Source: Phycisphaerae bacterium (GTDB lineage Bacteria; Planctomycetota; Phycisphaerae; Phycisphaerales; SM1A02). Taken from it: a stretch of DNA of 14,897 bases. Every line of letters starts with the position of its first letter. Position 1 is the first letter of the stretch. Below the pieces are notes generated by a model. It was given only the letters and a program-made list of their open reading frames with translations. It did not search any database and was not told the origin of the DNA. The stretch covers positions 43,390 to 58,286 of the forward strand of contig NYSW01000039.1 of assembly GCA_002683195.1 (NCBI GenBank), in the 5' to 3' direction. Of this stretch, positions 1 through 5,481 are shown piece after piece. The translations under genes were made by a program, and so were the position numbers.

Positions 1-1
1 A

Positions 2-106
2 TTGCAGGACGACATTCGAGTCCTGCCCGGGCACGGCCCGGAAACCACTATCGGGGCGGAAAGAGTCGGGAATCCGTTCCTTCAAGAGGGGGGAGCCTCT
101 TGGTAG
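2..106 (+). CDS. C-terminal end of an MBL-fold (glyoxalase II-like) metallo-hydrolase, partial
   Basis: The window opens inside this gene; only the last 34 codons and a TAG stop are present, and the 5' part lies upstream of base 1. The frame reads VLPGHGPETTIGAERVGNPF near the end. This is the typical C-terminal signature of small metallo-beta-lactamase-fold hydrolases of the YcbL/glyoxalase II-like type. In that family the histidine of the PGHG motif (bases 32-34) is the last metal ligand, and the 'T-T-I-G-x-E-R-x-x-N-P-F' stretch follows it. The metal-binding HxHxDH motif would lie outside the window, so substrate and exact subfamily cannot be judged. A 7-bp inverted repeat (83-89 with 96-102) covers the last codons, but no T-run follows it, so I do not call it a terminator. 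Confidence 0.8.
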   Translation: MQDDIRVLPGHGPETTIGAERVGNPFLQEGGASW

Positions 107-253
107 AGGGCTCGGACATCTGGCGGAAACGGGCAACGGCAGAATGTAAAAAACGCGATCTGGCCACGTTCTTTTCGATATTCGACCAGACGCTGGTACC
201 TTGAAGCGGTCTCCAACCGGAGATGAGACAGGAAATCCGCTCGGAGGCGGAAG

Positions 254-278
254 AGTCATGGTTTTCCCAACCATGGCT
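254..278. repeat. Inverted repeat (10-bp arms) upstream of the dockerin-protein gene
   Basis: Bases 254-263 (AGTCATGGTT) pair with 269-278 (AACCATGGCT) around a 5-base loop, with one G-T pair. It lies 40 bases before the ATG at 319, inside the 212-base spacer that follows the upstream hydrolase. No T-run follows on the plus strand, so it is not an obvious terminator. It could be an operator or a hairpin in the 5' leader. I see no other convincing signal in 107-318. Confidence 0.35.
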
Positions 279-318
279 GATCATTGCAAACAAAAGAACA
301 GACTCGGAGATCTTCTTC

Positions 319-1164
319 ATGCGTCAGTTTGTCTCTCCCATGCTGATTGTCGGCGCCTTTGGCCTCGCTTCGCCGGTCGTTGCCGATTCCACGGCCGACC
401 TCACGGTGTCCAAGGGAAGCGTTGCCACGGTCGAACTCGTCGTGGAGATTTCGACCACGTTCGGGACTGATACCGACAGCGGCTCGGTCACCCAGTCGTT
501 CACCGGCGTCGGTTCAGCCATCGTGGACTCGAACATTCCGCCGTTCCTGAGTCTTGATCTGCCGACCCTGCAGTTCGATCTCGGATCCGCGAGTTTCGGC
601 TTCGAATTCTTCTGCCTTCCGATCATCGGCTGTCAGCCCCTGAACGTGACGGTTTCCAACTTCATGATCGGACTCGACGCCGGCGGCGTCTCCGGTGCCG
701 TGACCAATGGGGTCGCAAATTTCCCGAAGGCCGCGTTCGTCTCAAGCTTTGACTACGAAGTGAGTGGTCTGGCTGACATCGTCGGCTCGAACATCGTTCC
801 CGAGATCTATCCGTTCTCGACCGCGGTCACCGAAGCCTTGGGTTTCCTGCTCGTCTCCGACATCGAGCTCGAGCCGATCGTCTTCGAGATTCCGCCCAAG
901 GATCTTCCCCCAGGCGTCGGGCCGGTGGTCATCACCGCCAACGTCGATCTCTCGCAGGCAACCATGGTCGGCCAGTTGGTGGAGCAGCCGAACGACTGCC
1001 CCGGCGACTTCAACGATGACGGCGTGGTCAATGGTGCCGATTTCGGTGCGATCCTCGCTGCCTGGGGCCCTTGTGCCGGATGCCCTGAGGATCTGAATGA
1101 TGACGGCGTGGTCAGTGGTGCCGACGTCGGTGTGTTCCTCGCGCTCTGGGGTCCCTGCCCCTGA
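319..1164 (+). CDS. Secreted protein with C-terminal GC-type dockerin repeats
   Basis: I start this 281-residue protein at the ATG at 319, not at the in-frame ATG at 223. The later start gives a clean Sec signal peptide (residues 1-22, cleavage suggested after VVA, before DS), and GGAGA lies 8 bases upstream; the longer form would bury the signal behind 32 polar residues. The middle (about 23-225) is Ser/Thr/Val-rich, looks beta-structured, and I do not recognise it. Residues 226-281 hold two dockerin-type calcium repeats, each D-x-N-D-D-G-V-V-x-G-A-D followed by a hydrophobic segment and W-G-P-C. This matches the 'GC-type dockerin' tail of planctomycete secreted proteins. In cellulosomes dockerins bind cohesins; in this lineage the tail is thought to be a sorting or anchoring signal (inference). 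No cohesin gene is visible. A terminator hairpin follows the stop. Confidence 0.82.
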   Translation: MRQFVSPMLIVGAFGLASPVVADSTADLTVSKGSVATVELVVEISTTFGTDTDSGSVTQSFTGVGSAIVDSNIPPFLSLDLPTLQFDLGSASFGFEFFCLPIIGCQPLNVTVSNFMIGLDAGGVSGAVTNGVANFPKAAFVSSFDYEVSGLADIVGSNIVPEIYPFSTAVTEALGFLLVSDIELEPIVFEIPPKDLPPGVGPVVITANVDLSQATMVGQLVEQPNDCPGDFNDDGVVNGADFGAILAAWGPCAGCPEDLNDDGVVSGADVGVFLALWGPCP

Positions 1165-1204
1165 TTCCAACGGATTCGTCCGCCACACCCGAACATGAAC
1201 GAAT

Positions 1205-1238
1205 CACCGCCCGGTCCTCCCGACCGGGCGGTGTTCTT
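1205..1238 (+). terminator. Intrinsic terminator after the dockerin-protein gene
   Basis: There is a perfect 12-bp GC-rich stem (1205-1216 with 1222-1233) and a 5-base loop (CTCCC), followed by the short T-rich tail TTCTT. It starts 41 bases after the stop at 1164, where the transcript should end. The tail is short and not a pure T-run, but the stem is the strongest in this part of the window. Confidence 0.72.
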
Positions 1239-1251
1239 GGGCGGTGTTCTT
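1226..1251. repeat. Tandem 13-bp direct duplication at the terminator's 3' arm
   Basis: The 13-base unit GGGCGGTGTTCTT occurs twice back to back, at 1226-1238 and 1239-1251. The first copy forms most of the 3' arm and tail of the terminator hairpin. The second copy could pair with the same 5' arm over its GGGCGGTG part, giving an alternative stem and a second T-rich tail. It looks like a local slippage duplication. Confidence 0.75.
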
Positions 1252-1418
1252 GGGTGGGTGGGGTTCTCATCCGAAATCCGCCAATTCATCAATCGATGGG
1301 TGCGCCGCCTTGGAAACCCCGCCGGACCGGTGTTTCGAATGGTTCCGGAACCAGCGGTGTTCGATTCGCAGCTACCGAATCAAACCGCCCCTCCGGCCAC
1401 AGGTGCTAGCATCCGGCC

Positions 1419-2327
1419 ATGACCGAGAAGCAACCCATCGTGCTCCGGCTCGGGCACAGCCCCGACCCCGACGACGCCTTCATGTGGTGGCCGCTCTTCG
1501 GCATCGACGGCGAGCCCCCGGAGGTCCCCTCGGACCGGTTCCACTTTGAGCAGGTTGAAATCGACATCGAGGCCGCCAACCAGCGTGCGGAAGCGGGCAA
1601 GGACCTGCTGGAGATCACGGCACTGAGTTGCGGCCAGTTTCCTCGGGTCGCCGACGTCTATTCGATCACCGCGTGTGGAAGTTCGATGGGCGAGGGCTAC
1701 GGCCCCAAACTGGTGGCCACCATGCCCACCACGATCGAAGAACTGGCGGCCGCGAACGCCAGGATCGCCGTCCCCGGACGGCGAACCACCGCCGCGCTGA
1801 CCATGTCGCTCCGTCTTCAGGGGCACGATTGGACCCCGGTGGAGGTTCCGTTCGAGGAGGTCCCGGACGCTGTGTCGCGAGGCGACGTCGATGCGGGGGT
1901 GGTGATCCACGAAGGGCAACTCACCTATGCCGACGACGGACTCCATCTGGTGGAGGACCTGGGGGCCTGGTGGGCCTCTCACGCCGGCGGGCCGCTTCCG
2001 TTGGGACTGAACCTGGTTCGATCGGATCTGGAACAGCTCCACGGCCCGGGCACGCTGGCCGAAATCGCGGGGCTGCTGGAGGCGAGCGTTCGACACGCGT
2101 TGGATCATCGTCAGACCTCGATCGAGTACGCGATGCGGTTCGGACGCGGCATTCCCGAGGACGTGGCGGATCGTTTCGTCGAGCTCTACGTCAATCGGCT
2201 GACGATCGATGCCGGCGATGCGGGACGGGACGCCATTCGGCGACTGCTGACCGAGGCGTCCGATGCTGGTCTGCTCCCGGAGATCGGTGAGATCGCCTTT
2301 CTTCGTGGCGGTCGAACCTCGGTCTGA
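1419..2327 (+). CDS. mqnD: MqnD-type menaquinone biosynthesis protein (1,4-dihydroxy-6-naphthoate synthase family)
   Basis: This 302-residue protein belongs to the MqnA/MqnD family, which has a periplasmic-binding-protein-like fold. In the futalosine route to menaquinone, MqnD converts cyclic dehypoxanthinyl futalosine to 1,4-dihydroxy-6-naphthoate in the cytoplasm. MqnD-like marks are the N-terminal L-G-H-S-P-D-P-D-D-A-F block (10-21), G-x-G-Y-G-P-K-L-V-A (92-101), and the V-I-H-E-G-Q-L-T-Y stretch (162-170), whose His164 matches the family's catalytic histidine. These are followed by D-L-G-x-W-W (180-185) and P-L-P-L-G (192-196). No signal peptide is seen, which argues against a transport binding protein. 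The ATG lacks a clear Shine-Dalgarno sequence. No other futalosine-pathway gene is adjacent. MqnA, or a paralogue of unknown substrate, is the main alternative. Confidence 0.78.
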   Translation: MTEKQPIVLRLGHSPDPDDAFMWWPLFGIDGEPPEVPSDRFHFEQVEIDIEAANQRAEAGKDLLEITALSCGQFPRVADVYSITACGSSMGEGYGPKLVATMPTTIEELAAANARIAVPGRRTTAALTMSLRLQGHDWTPVEVPFEEVPDAVSRGDVDAGVVIHEGQLTYADDGLHLVEDLGAWWASHAGGPLPLGLNLVRSDLEQLHGPGTLAEIAGLLEASVRHALDHRQTSIEYAMRFGRGIPEDVADRFVELYVNRLTIDAGDAGRDAIRRLLTEASDAGLLPEIGEIAFLRGGRTSV

Positions 2328-2429
2328 TTCCATGGGGCGGCGGCGGGCCGGCGGGTATACTCGATCGCGGTTCCGAACCGGCGTTCGTCGGTTGACCAAC
2401 CCGCCCTGCAGTTTCAACCTCCATCGATC

Positions 2430-2433
2430 GGAG
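2430..2433 (+). promoter_or_regulatory. Ribosome binding site that selects the GTG start of the ACT protein
   Basis: GGAG lies 5 bases before the GTG at 2439 and 14 bases before the in-frame ATG at 2448. The spacing favours GTG as the start codon. Confidence 0.5.
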
Positions 2434-2438
2434 CCGGC

Positions 2439-2903
2439 GTGTCGAGCATGCCCGAGACAGAGCGGGGCTACGCCCCGCCGATCGTCCGTCAGTTCAGCGT
2501 TTTTCTCGACAACCGCGTCGGAAAGTTGCTTGAGCTTCTCGAAGTCATGGAAACCGCCGCGGATGTCCACGTTCGAGCGATCTGCGTGCTCGATTCCAGT
2601 GACCACGCGGTGGTGAGAGTGGTGTGCGGCAACGCGGACGGCGCGAGATTCGCGCTGCGGCAACGAGGGTTCACCTTCTCGGAAACCGACATCCTGGTCT
2701 TCGAGGTCCCCGACGAATCGACGCTCAAGGAAGCCTGTCGCTCCTTGCTCGCGGCGGAAGTGAACATCGCCTTCACTTATCCGATCACTCGGTCGGGAGA
2801 GTGTGAGCCGGCGGTCGCGATCGCGGTCGACGATCACACCTTTGCCGGCCAGATTCTCTTGCGAAGAGGCTTTCAGCTTCTGGGTGAGCTCGATCTCAGC
2901 TGA
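2439..2903 (+). CDS. Tandem ACT-domain protein
   Basis: This 154-residue protein appears to be two ACT domains and nothing else. ACT domains are small ligand-sensing folds, usually binding amino acids. The first domain runs from about residue 15: Q-F-S-V-F-L-D-N-R-V-G-K-L matches the ACT entry strand and glycine turn, and V-V-R-V-V-C-G-N-A-D leads to A-L-R-Q-R-G-F-T-F. The second runs from about residue 85 (D-I-L-V-F-E-V-P-D-E-S-T-L) to the end. The whole layout resembles stand-alone tandem ACT proteins known in Planctomycetota and other bacteria, whose ligand and partner are mostly unknown. It has no enzyme domain, membrane segment or signal peptide, so a cytoplasmic sensor is likely (inference). 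The start is GTG. It follows mqnD by 111 bases on the same strand and ends before a bidirectional terminator. Confidence 0.83.
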   Translation: MSSMPETERGYAPPIVRQFSVFLDNRVGKLLELLEVMETAADVHVRAICVLDSSDHAVVRVVCGNADGARFALRQRGFTFSETDILVFEVPDESTLKEACRSLLAAEVNIAFTYPITRSGECEPAVAIAVDDHTFAGQILLRRGFQLLGELDLS

Positions 2904-2947
2904 TGCCTGATCCGATGGCTTCACCGTCGATGACGGATGGAATCATG

Positions 2948-3002
2948 AAAACGGTCCTCCTCGCCGATCGATTTGAATCGAACGACGGGAAGGACCGTTT
3001 TT
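2948..3002. terminator. Bidirectional intrinsic terminator between convergent genes
   Basis: Bases 2948-2958 (AAAACGGTCCT) pair perfectly with 2991-3001 (AGGACCGTTTT). An inner short hairpin (2969-2973 with 2976-2980) closes part of the 32-base interior. The plus strand runs into T's at 2998-3002, and the minus strand ends in the complement of the A-run at 2948-2951. It sits between the ACT gene (ends 2903) and the cyclophilin gene (ends 3031), so it can serve both. Confidence 0.82.
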
Positions 3003-3030
3003 CATTCGGACCCTGAGGTCGAACCGGCGG

Positions 3031-4317
3031 TCATTCGCCGGTTGGAGGATCGGTGACCGTCTTCGGGGCTGCCGGCGCTTCCGGTACGGCCGGCGTTTCG
3101 GGGGCCGGACTCTCCGGAAGGGGCCCGGCGGCGGGGGCGGGGATCGGGCCCGGAGTCGGAAGCGTCTCCGCGACGTAGGCACGCTCGGGGCGGGAGATGG
3201 TCGCCACTTCCAGCAGGTCGTCATCACGGCGAATGGCTTCGGCCACCTCGATCCCGTCGATCACCCGGCCGAACACGGTGTATTCGGTGTTGAGATTCTC
3301 CGCCGGCTCGAGCACGATGTAGAACTGGGAACTACCGCTGTTCGGGGTGGTCTTCCCGGGCTTGGATGGATCGGGGCTCTTGGCCATCGCAACGCTTCCG
3401 GCGAAGTGGAATCGCTTGTCCACTCGGCTGGACTCGTCGGGAATCCAGCTTCCTCGACCGCCGCTTCCGGCGGTACTGCCGGAGCCGGGGCGGGAGTTGG
3501 GGTCGCCCCCCTGCGCGACGAAGTTGGGCTCGACCCGATGGAAGCGAGTGCCGTCGTAGAAATCCTGTTCCGAGAGTTCGATGAAGTTGGCCACGGTGTT
3601 GGGGGCCTCGTTCTCGTAGAGCATGATCGTGACGGGACCCTTGCTGGTGATCAGCTGGATGATGGGTGCGGTTCCGGCGGCGTCCTCCGCCTCCCGCCGG
3701 GTCACTTCGTCCTGCCAGAGGGCGGACCAACGAGTGGCTTCGCCGCGAATGCGGTTGGCCTGGCCTCGGATCCCGGGCTTGGCGAGACCTTCTTCCGGGA
3801 TGGCATCGATCGCCTCGATCGCTTCGTAGAACTGGTTTCGAGACATGTGGGCCCGGGCAAGAAGAATTCCGCCTTCGGGTTCCGCGGCCAGATCGATCGG
3901 ATTGGCCTGGAGAATCATCGGAATGCTCTGGTATCGATTCTGTCCGAGACGATGTCTCGCCCAGGCGACCTGGACGCGATCCCGGTCGGAAAGGGATGCG
4001 AGCCGTTCGTAGTCCTCGTCGATCCGCTGGTCATCACCGAGCCAGATCGCGAGTTGCAGATCCATGGCGACCGGGCGGGCATCGTTCGGGTTGTTCTTGC
4101 GGAAGGCATCGAGCTTCGACTGGAGCTCGGTCAGTGAAGCCTTCTCGCTGGATCCGATGGTGCGCTTGGCGGCCATGTACCGCTTGAGTTGGTCGTACTC
4201 CGTTCGGAGCGATGACCAGTCTTCGGCGTGCACGTCCGCTGCTCCGATCAGGAAACAGAGGGCGAGGGTGGGAATGATGAATCGGTGCAGGTCGCACCGG
4301 AAGATGAATCGGGGCAT
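3031..4317 (-). CDS. Exported cyclophilin-type peptidyl-prolyl cis-trans isomerase
   Basis: This 428-residue protein has three parts. A signal peptide covers residues 1-31 (VHA, before ED). An alpha-helical, charged region of about 185 residues follows, possibly TPR-like. The cyclophilin domain (about 218-380) is followed by a Pro/Ala/Glu-rich tail (386-428) that is probably disordered. The catalytic block F-H-R-V-E-P-N-F-V-A-Q-G-G-D-P (259-273) carries Arg261 and Gln269, then G-S-S-Q-F-Y-I (328-334) and Y-T-V-F-G-R-V-I-D-G (346-355). Cyclophilins catalyse prolyl cis-trans isomerisation; with the signal peptide it should act outside the cytoplasm. I chose the ATG at 4317 because GGGAGA lies 7 bases upstream and the signal peptide starts there. 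The frame stays open to 4503, but that would overlap the pterin-synthase gene. It probably shares a transcript with that gene (gap 31 bases). Confidence 0.88.
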   Translation of the reverse strand: MPRFIFRCDLHRFIIPTLALCFLIGAADVHAEDWSSLRTEYDQLKRYMAAKRTIGSSEKASLTELQSKLDAFRKNNPNDARPVAMDLQLAIWLGDDQRIDEDYERLASLSDRDRVQVAWARHRLGQNRYQSIPMILQANPIDLAAEPEGGILLARAHMSRNQFYEAIEAIDAIPEEGLAKPGIRGQANRIRGEATRWSALWQDEVTRREAEDAAGTAPIIQLITSKGPVTIMLYENEAPNTVANFIELSEQDFYDGTRFHRVEPNFVAQGGDPNSRPGSGSTAGSGGRGSWIPDESSRVDKRFHFAGSVAMAKSPDPSKPGKTTPNSGSSQFYIVLEPAENLNTEYTVFGRVIDGIEVAEAIRRDDDLLEVATISRPERAYVAETLPTPGPIPAPAAGPLPESPAPETPAVPEAPAAPKTVTDPPTGE

Positions 4318-4324
4318 CTGAGGC

Positions 4325-4330
4325 TCTCCC
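4325..4330 (-). promoter_or_regulatory. Ribosome binding site that selects the cyclophilin start
   Basis: Read on the minus strand this is GGGAGA, 7 bases before the ATG at 4317-4315. It supports the start that exposes the signal peptide rather than the longer open frame reaching 4503. Confidence 0.6.
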
Positions 4331-4348
4331 AGGATCCGGAGTCGGAGT

Positions 4349-5155
4349 TCAGGCATTGACGGTGCAGGCGGTTCTGGGAGTTTCCCAGACCGTGACCGCG
4401 TGGAGACGAGGTTCGTTTCGAAGGCTTTGAATGGGTTCGCGAAGAAGATCGACGCATCGGGCCGCGATGTTCTCGACGCTCGCCACTTGGTCTCGGAAAT
4501 CATCGAGGTCGAGATTGAGGTGCTTGTGATCGAAGCGATCGATGAGATGACGATTCACGACCGCATCGAGGGCGTCGACGGAGATCGCATCATGATCCGA
4601 GCCGCACGCCACCTCGACTTCCACCTCGTAGTTGTGTCCGTGTCCGTGCGGATTGCTGCACTTGCCGAACAAGGCGGCATTGGCGGCATCGTCGAGCTCC
4701 GGAAGATGGAGGCGATGCGAGGCGGAGAATTCGTACCGGCGACGGAGACGCATGGTGGACATGGATGCGGATTCTATCCGCCACCAGGTCATCGGCTCGG
4801 TCGAGAGCATGGTGGCGAAGGGCGGGGGGGTGAGTTCTTCGGCGACGGCCGCGTGAAGCATCCGCAAGGCGTCTGGAGCCGTCAGCTCCCCCAGGGCGTG
4901 CCGGGGAAGGAGACGGGGCAGGGCGATTTCCCGAACCGCCGCATCAATTCGATCGATTCCCACCAGATAACCAGTACGAGGATCGGGATTCCCCTGTACC
5001 TCCACCACGGTGGTCCACGAGGCACCGGCCGTGGTGTTCATTCCAGGCCAACCGGCATGGGTGTTGCCACGCGGGCTTGAAAGGGCTTTCTCGGCCTCCC
5101 CGTCGCGGGTGAGGGAGAAGCGGACCGTGCGGGATAAGCGGGCTTCGCTGCTCAT
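4349..5155 (-). CDS. Two-domain 6-pyruvoyl/6-carboxy-tetrahydropterin synthase homologue
   Basis: The 268-residue protein is about twice the usual PTPS/QueD length. The C-terminal half (about 136-268) is a complete enzyme domain. It has F-S-A-S-H (143-147, zinc His147), G-K-C-S-N-P-H-G-H-G-H-N-Y (164-176, Cys166 and zinc His172/His174), D-H-K-H-L-N (209-214), E-N-I-A (228-231) and V-W-E-T (256-259). Such enzymes convert dihydroneopterin triphosphate to 6-pyruvoyl- or 6-carboxy-tetrahydropterin, for biopterin-like or queuosine-type products. The N-terminal half (about 7-130) shows the same order: R-F-S-L, a G-x-x-H...N segment, T-G-Y-L-V-G-I-D, and I-E-S near the end. It lacks the zinc histidines and the cysteine, so it looks like a degenerate copy of the fold. 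The ATG at 5155 is chosen as the start of family-like sequence; the frame is open to 5311 and no strong ribosome site is seen. The exported cyclophilin follows. Confidence 0.8.
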   Translation of the reverse strand: MSSEARLSRTVRFSLTRDGEAEKALSSPRGNTHAGWPGMNTTAGASWTTVVEVQGNPDPRTGYLVGIDRIDAAVREIALPRLLPRHALGELTAPDALRMLHAAVAEELTPPPFATMLSTEPMTWWRIESASMSTMRLRRRYEFSASHRLHLPELDDAANAALFGKCSNPHGHGHNYEVEVEVACGSDHDAISVDALDAVVNRHLIDRFDHKHLNLDLDDFRDQVASVENIAARCVDLLREPIQSLRNEPRLHAVTVWETPRTACTVNA

Positions 5156-5283
5156 TGAAGACACTCGGGAACGTCGTCCCCGGAAGGGGGGCGATGAAAG
5201 GCAAGAAGGTCCGTATTTCAGACACGGAGTCAGTAGCGAACATGCCGGATGGCGAAAAAAACACGTTTCGCGGAGAAGGAGGC

Positions 5284-5311
5284 TTGCGACTGATCCGACG
5301 CATGCTAGCAT
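5284..5311 (+). promoter_or_regulatory. Possible sigma-70-like promoter over a palindrome
   Basis: TTGCGA (5284-5289) and TAGCAT (5306-5311) are 16 bases apart; each matches its consensus at 4 of 6 positions. The -10-like box lies inside the perfect palindrome ATGCTAGCAT (5302-5311). Transcription from here would begin near 5318 and reach the terminator at 5391 after about 70 bases. The call rests on weak matches plus the need for a promoter upstream of an otherwise unexplained terminator. Confidence 0.3.
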
Positions 5312-5317
5312 TCATTG

Positions 5318-5391
5318 GTCGTCGCAAGGCGACTCAACTTCACCCCCGGAAGGGCTCGGTTCGAGGCTTGCCTCAGCCGGGCCTTTTTTTT
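5318..5391 (+). ncRNA. Candidate small RNA or attenuated leader
   Basis: A strong plus-strand terminator ends here, but the nearest upstream gene is on the opposite strand, so a transcript must start inside the spacer or run antisense. From the possible promoter the RNA would be about 70 nt. It would contain a small hairpin (5321-5333), a single-stranded pyrimidine-rich stretch (about 5334-5347) and the terminator stem-loop. The other reading is a leader of the lipoprotein gene at 5482, terminated early unless relieved. I do not recognise a known RNA family (tRNA, tmRNA, SRP, RNase P and 6S were considered). The 5' end is a guess. Confidence 0.33.
5353..5391 (+). terminator. Strong intrinsic terminator with no upstream plus-strand gene
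   Basis: GGCTCGGTT (5353-5361) pairs with AGCCGGGCC (5375-5383), including two G-U pairs. A bulged C follows, then GAGG (5363-5366) pairs with CCTC (5371-5374) around a CTTG loop. Eight T's follow (5384-5391). On the minus strand no T-run follows the stem, so it acts on plus-strand transcription. Confidence 0.78.
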
Positions 5392-5481
5392 ACGGCCGGG
5401 AGTTCGCACGCTTTCGGGCGGGATCCGGTGACCCACGAAATCCGTTCCAGCTCTGGGTGTGAACCACCGTAGGATTCGGAC

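Larger units (their letters stand above)
5156..5481. other. 326-base divergent spacer with structured elements
   Basis: This lies between the minus-strand pterin-synthase start (5155) and the plus-strand lipoprotein start (5482). I see no convincing protein gene. It holds a 6-bp hairpin (5252-5257 with 5266-5271, loop A/C-rich), an 8-bp inverted repeat CTTGCGAC/GTCGCAAG (5283-5290, 5321-5328), and a perfect 10-bp palindrome ATGCTAGCAT (5302-5311) at nearly the same centre. A small hairpin follows (5321-5325 with 5329-5333), then a strong plus-strand terminator (5353-5391). The 90 bases after the terminator contain no clear promoter. A minus-strand promoter for the pterin gene must also be here or upstream, but I could not place one. 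Confidence 0.6.

Noticed and set aside
83..102. Hairpin CAAGAGG/CCTCTTG as terminator of the MBL-fold gene
   Set aside because: It lies within the last codons and is followed by G/A-rich sequence, not T's.
2356..2361. TATACT as a -10 box for the ACT gene
   Set aside because: No acceptable -35 box lies 16-18 bases upstream and there is no extended -10 TG, so it is not listed as a promoter.
1380..2924. Minus-strand open frame of 514 codons opposite mqnD and the ACT gene
   Set aside because: It is rich in Arg, His, Gly and Asp with no recognisable motif, and lies antisense to two genes with clear family matches. It is a GC-rich shadow frame.
4318..4503. N-terminal extension of the cyclophilin up to 4503
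   Set aside because: It overlaps the 3' end of the pterin-synthase gene in another frame, hides the signal peptide, and has a weaker ribosome site than the ATG at 4317.
5156..5311. N-terminal extension of the pterin synthase up to 5311
   Set aside because: The extra 52 residues are Cys/Arg/Ser-rich with no family resemblance and would cover the structured spacer. The ATG at 5155 is preferred, though no ribosome site proves it.
5353..5374. tRNA T-arm-like GGTTCGAG
   Set aside because: No acceptor stem, anticodon arm or D-arm can be built around it, and it is explained by the terminator hairpin.
5155..5472. Small plus-strand open frame (105 codons) in the divergent spacer
   Set aside because: It runs straight through the terminator stem and T-run, has no ribosome site of note and no protein-like composition.
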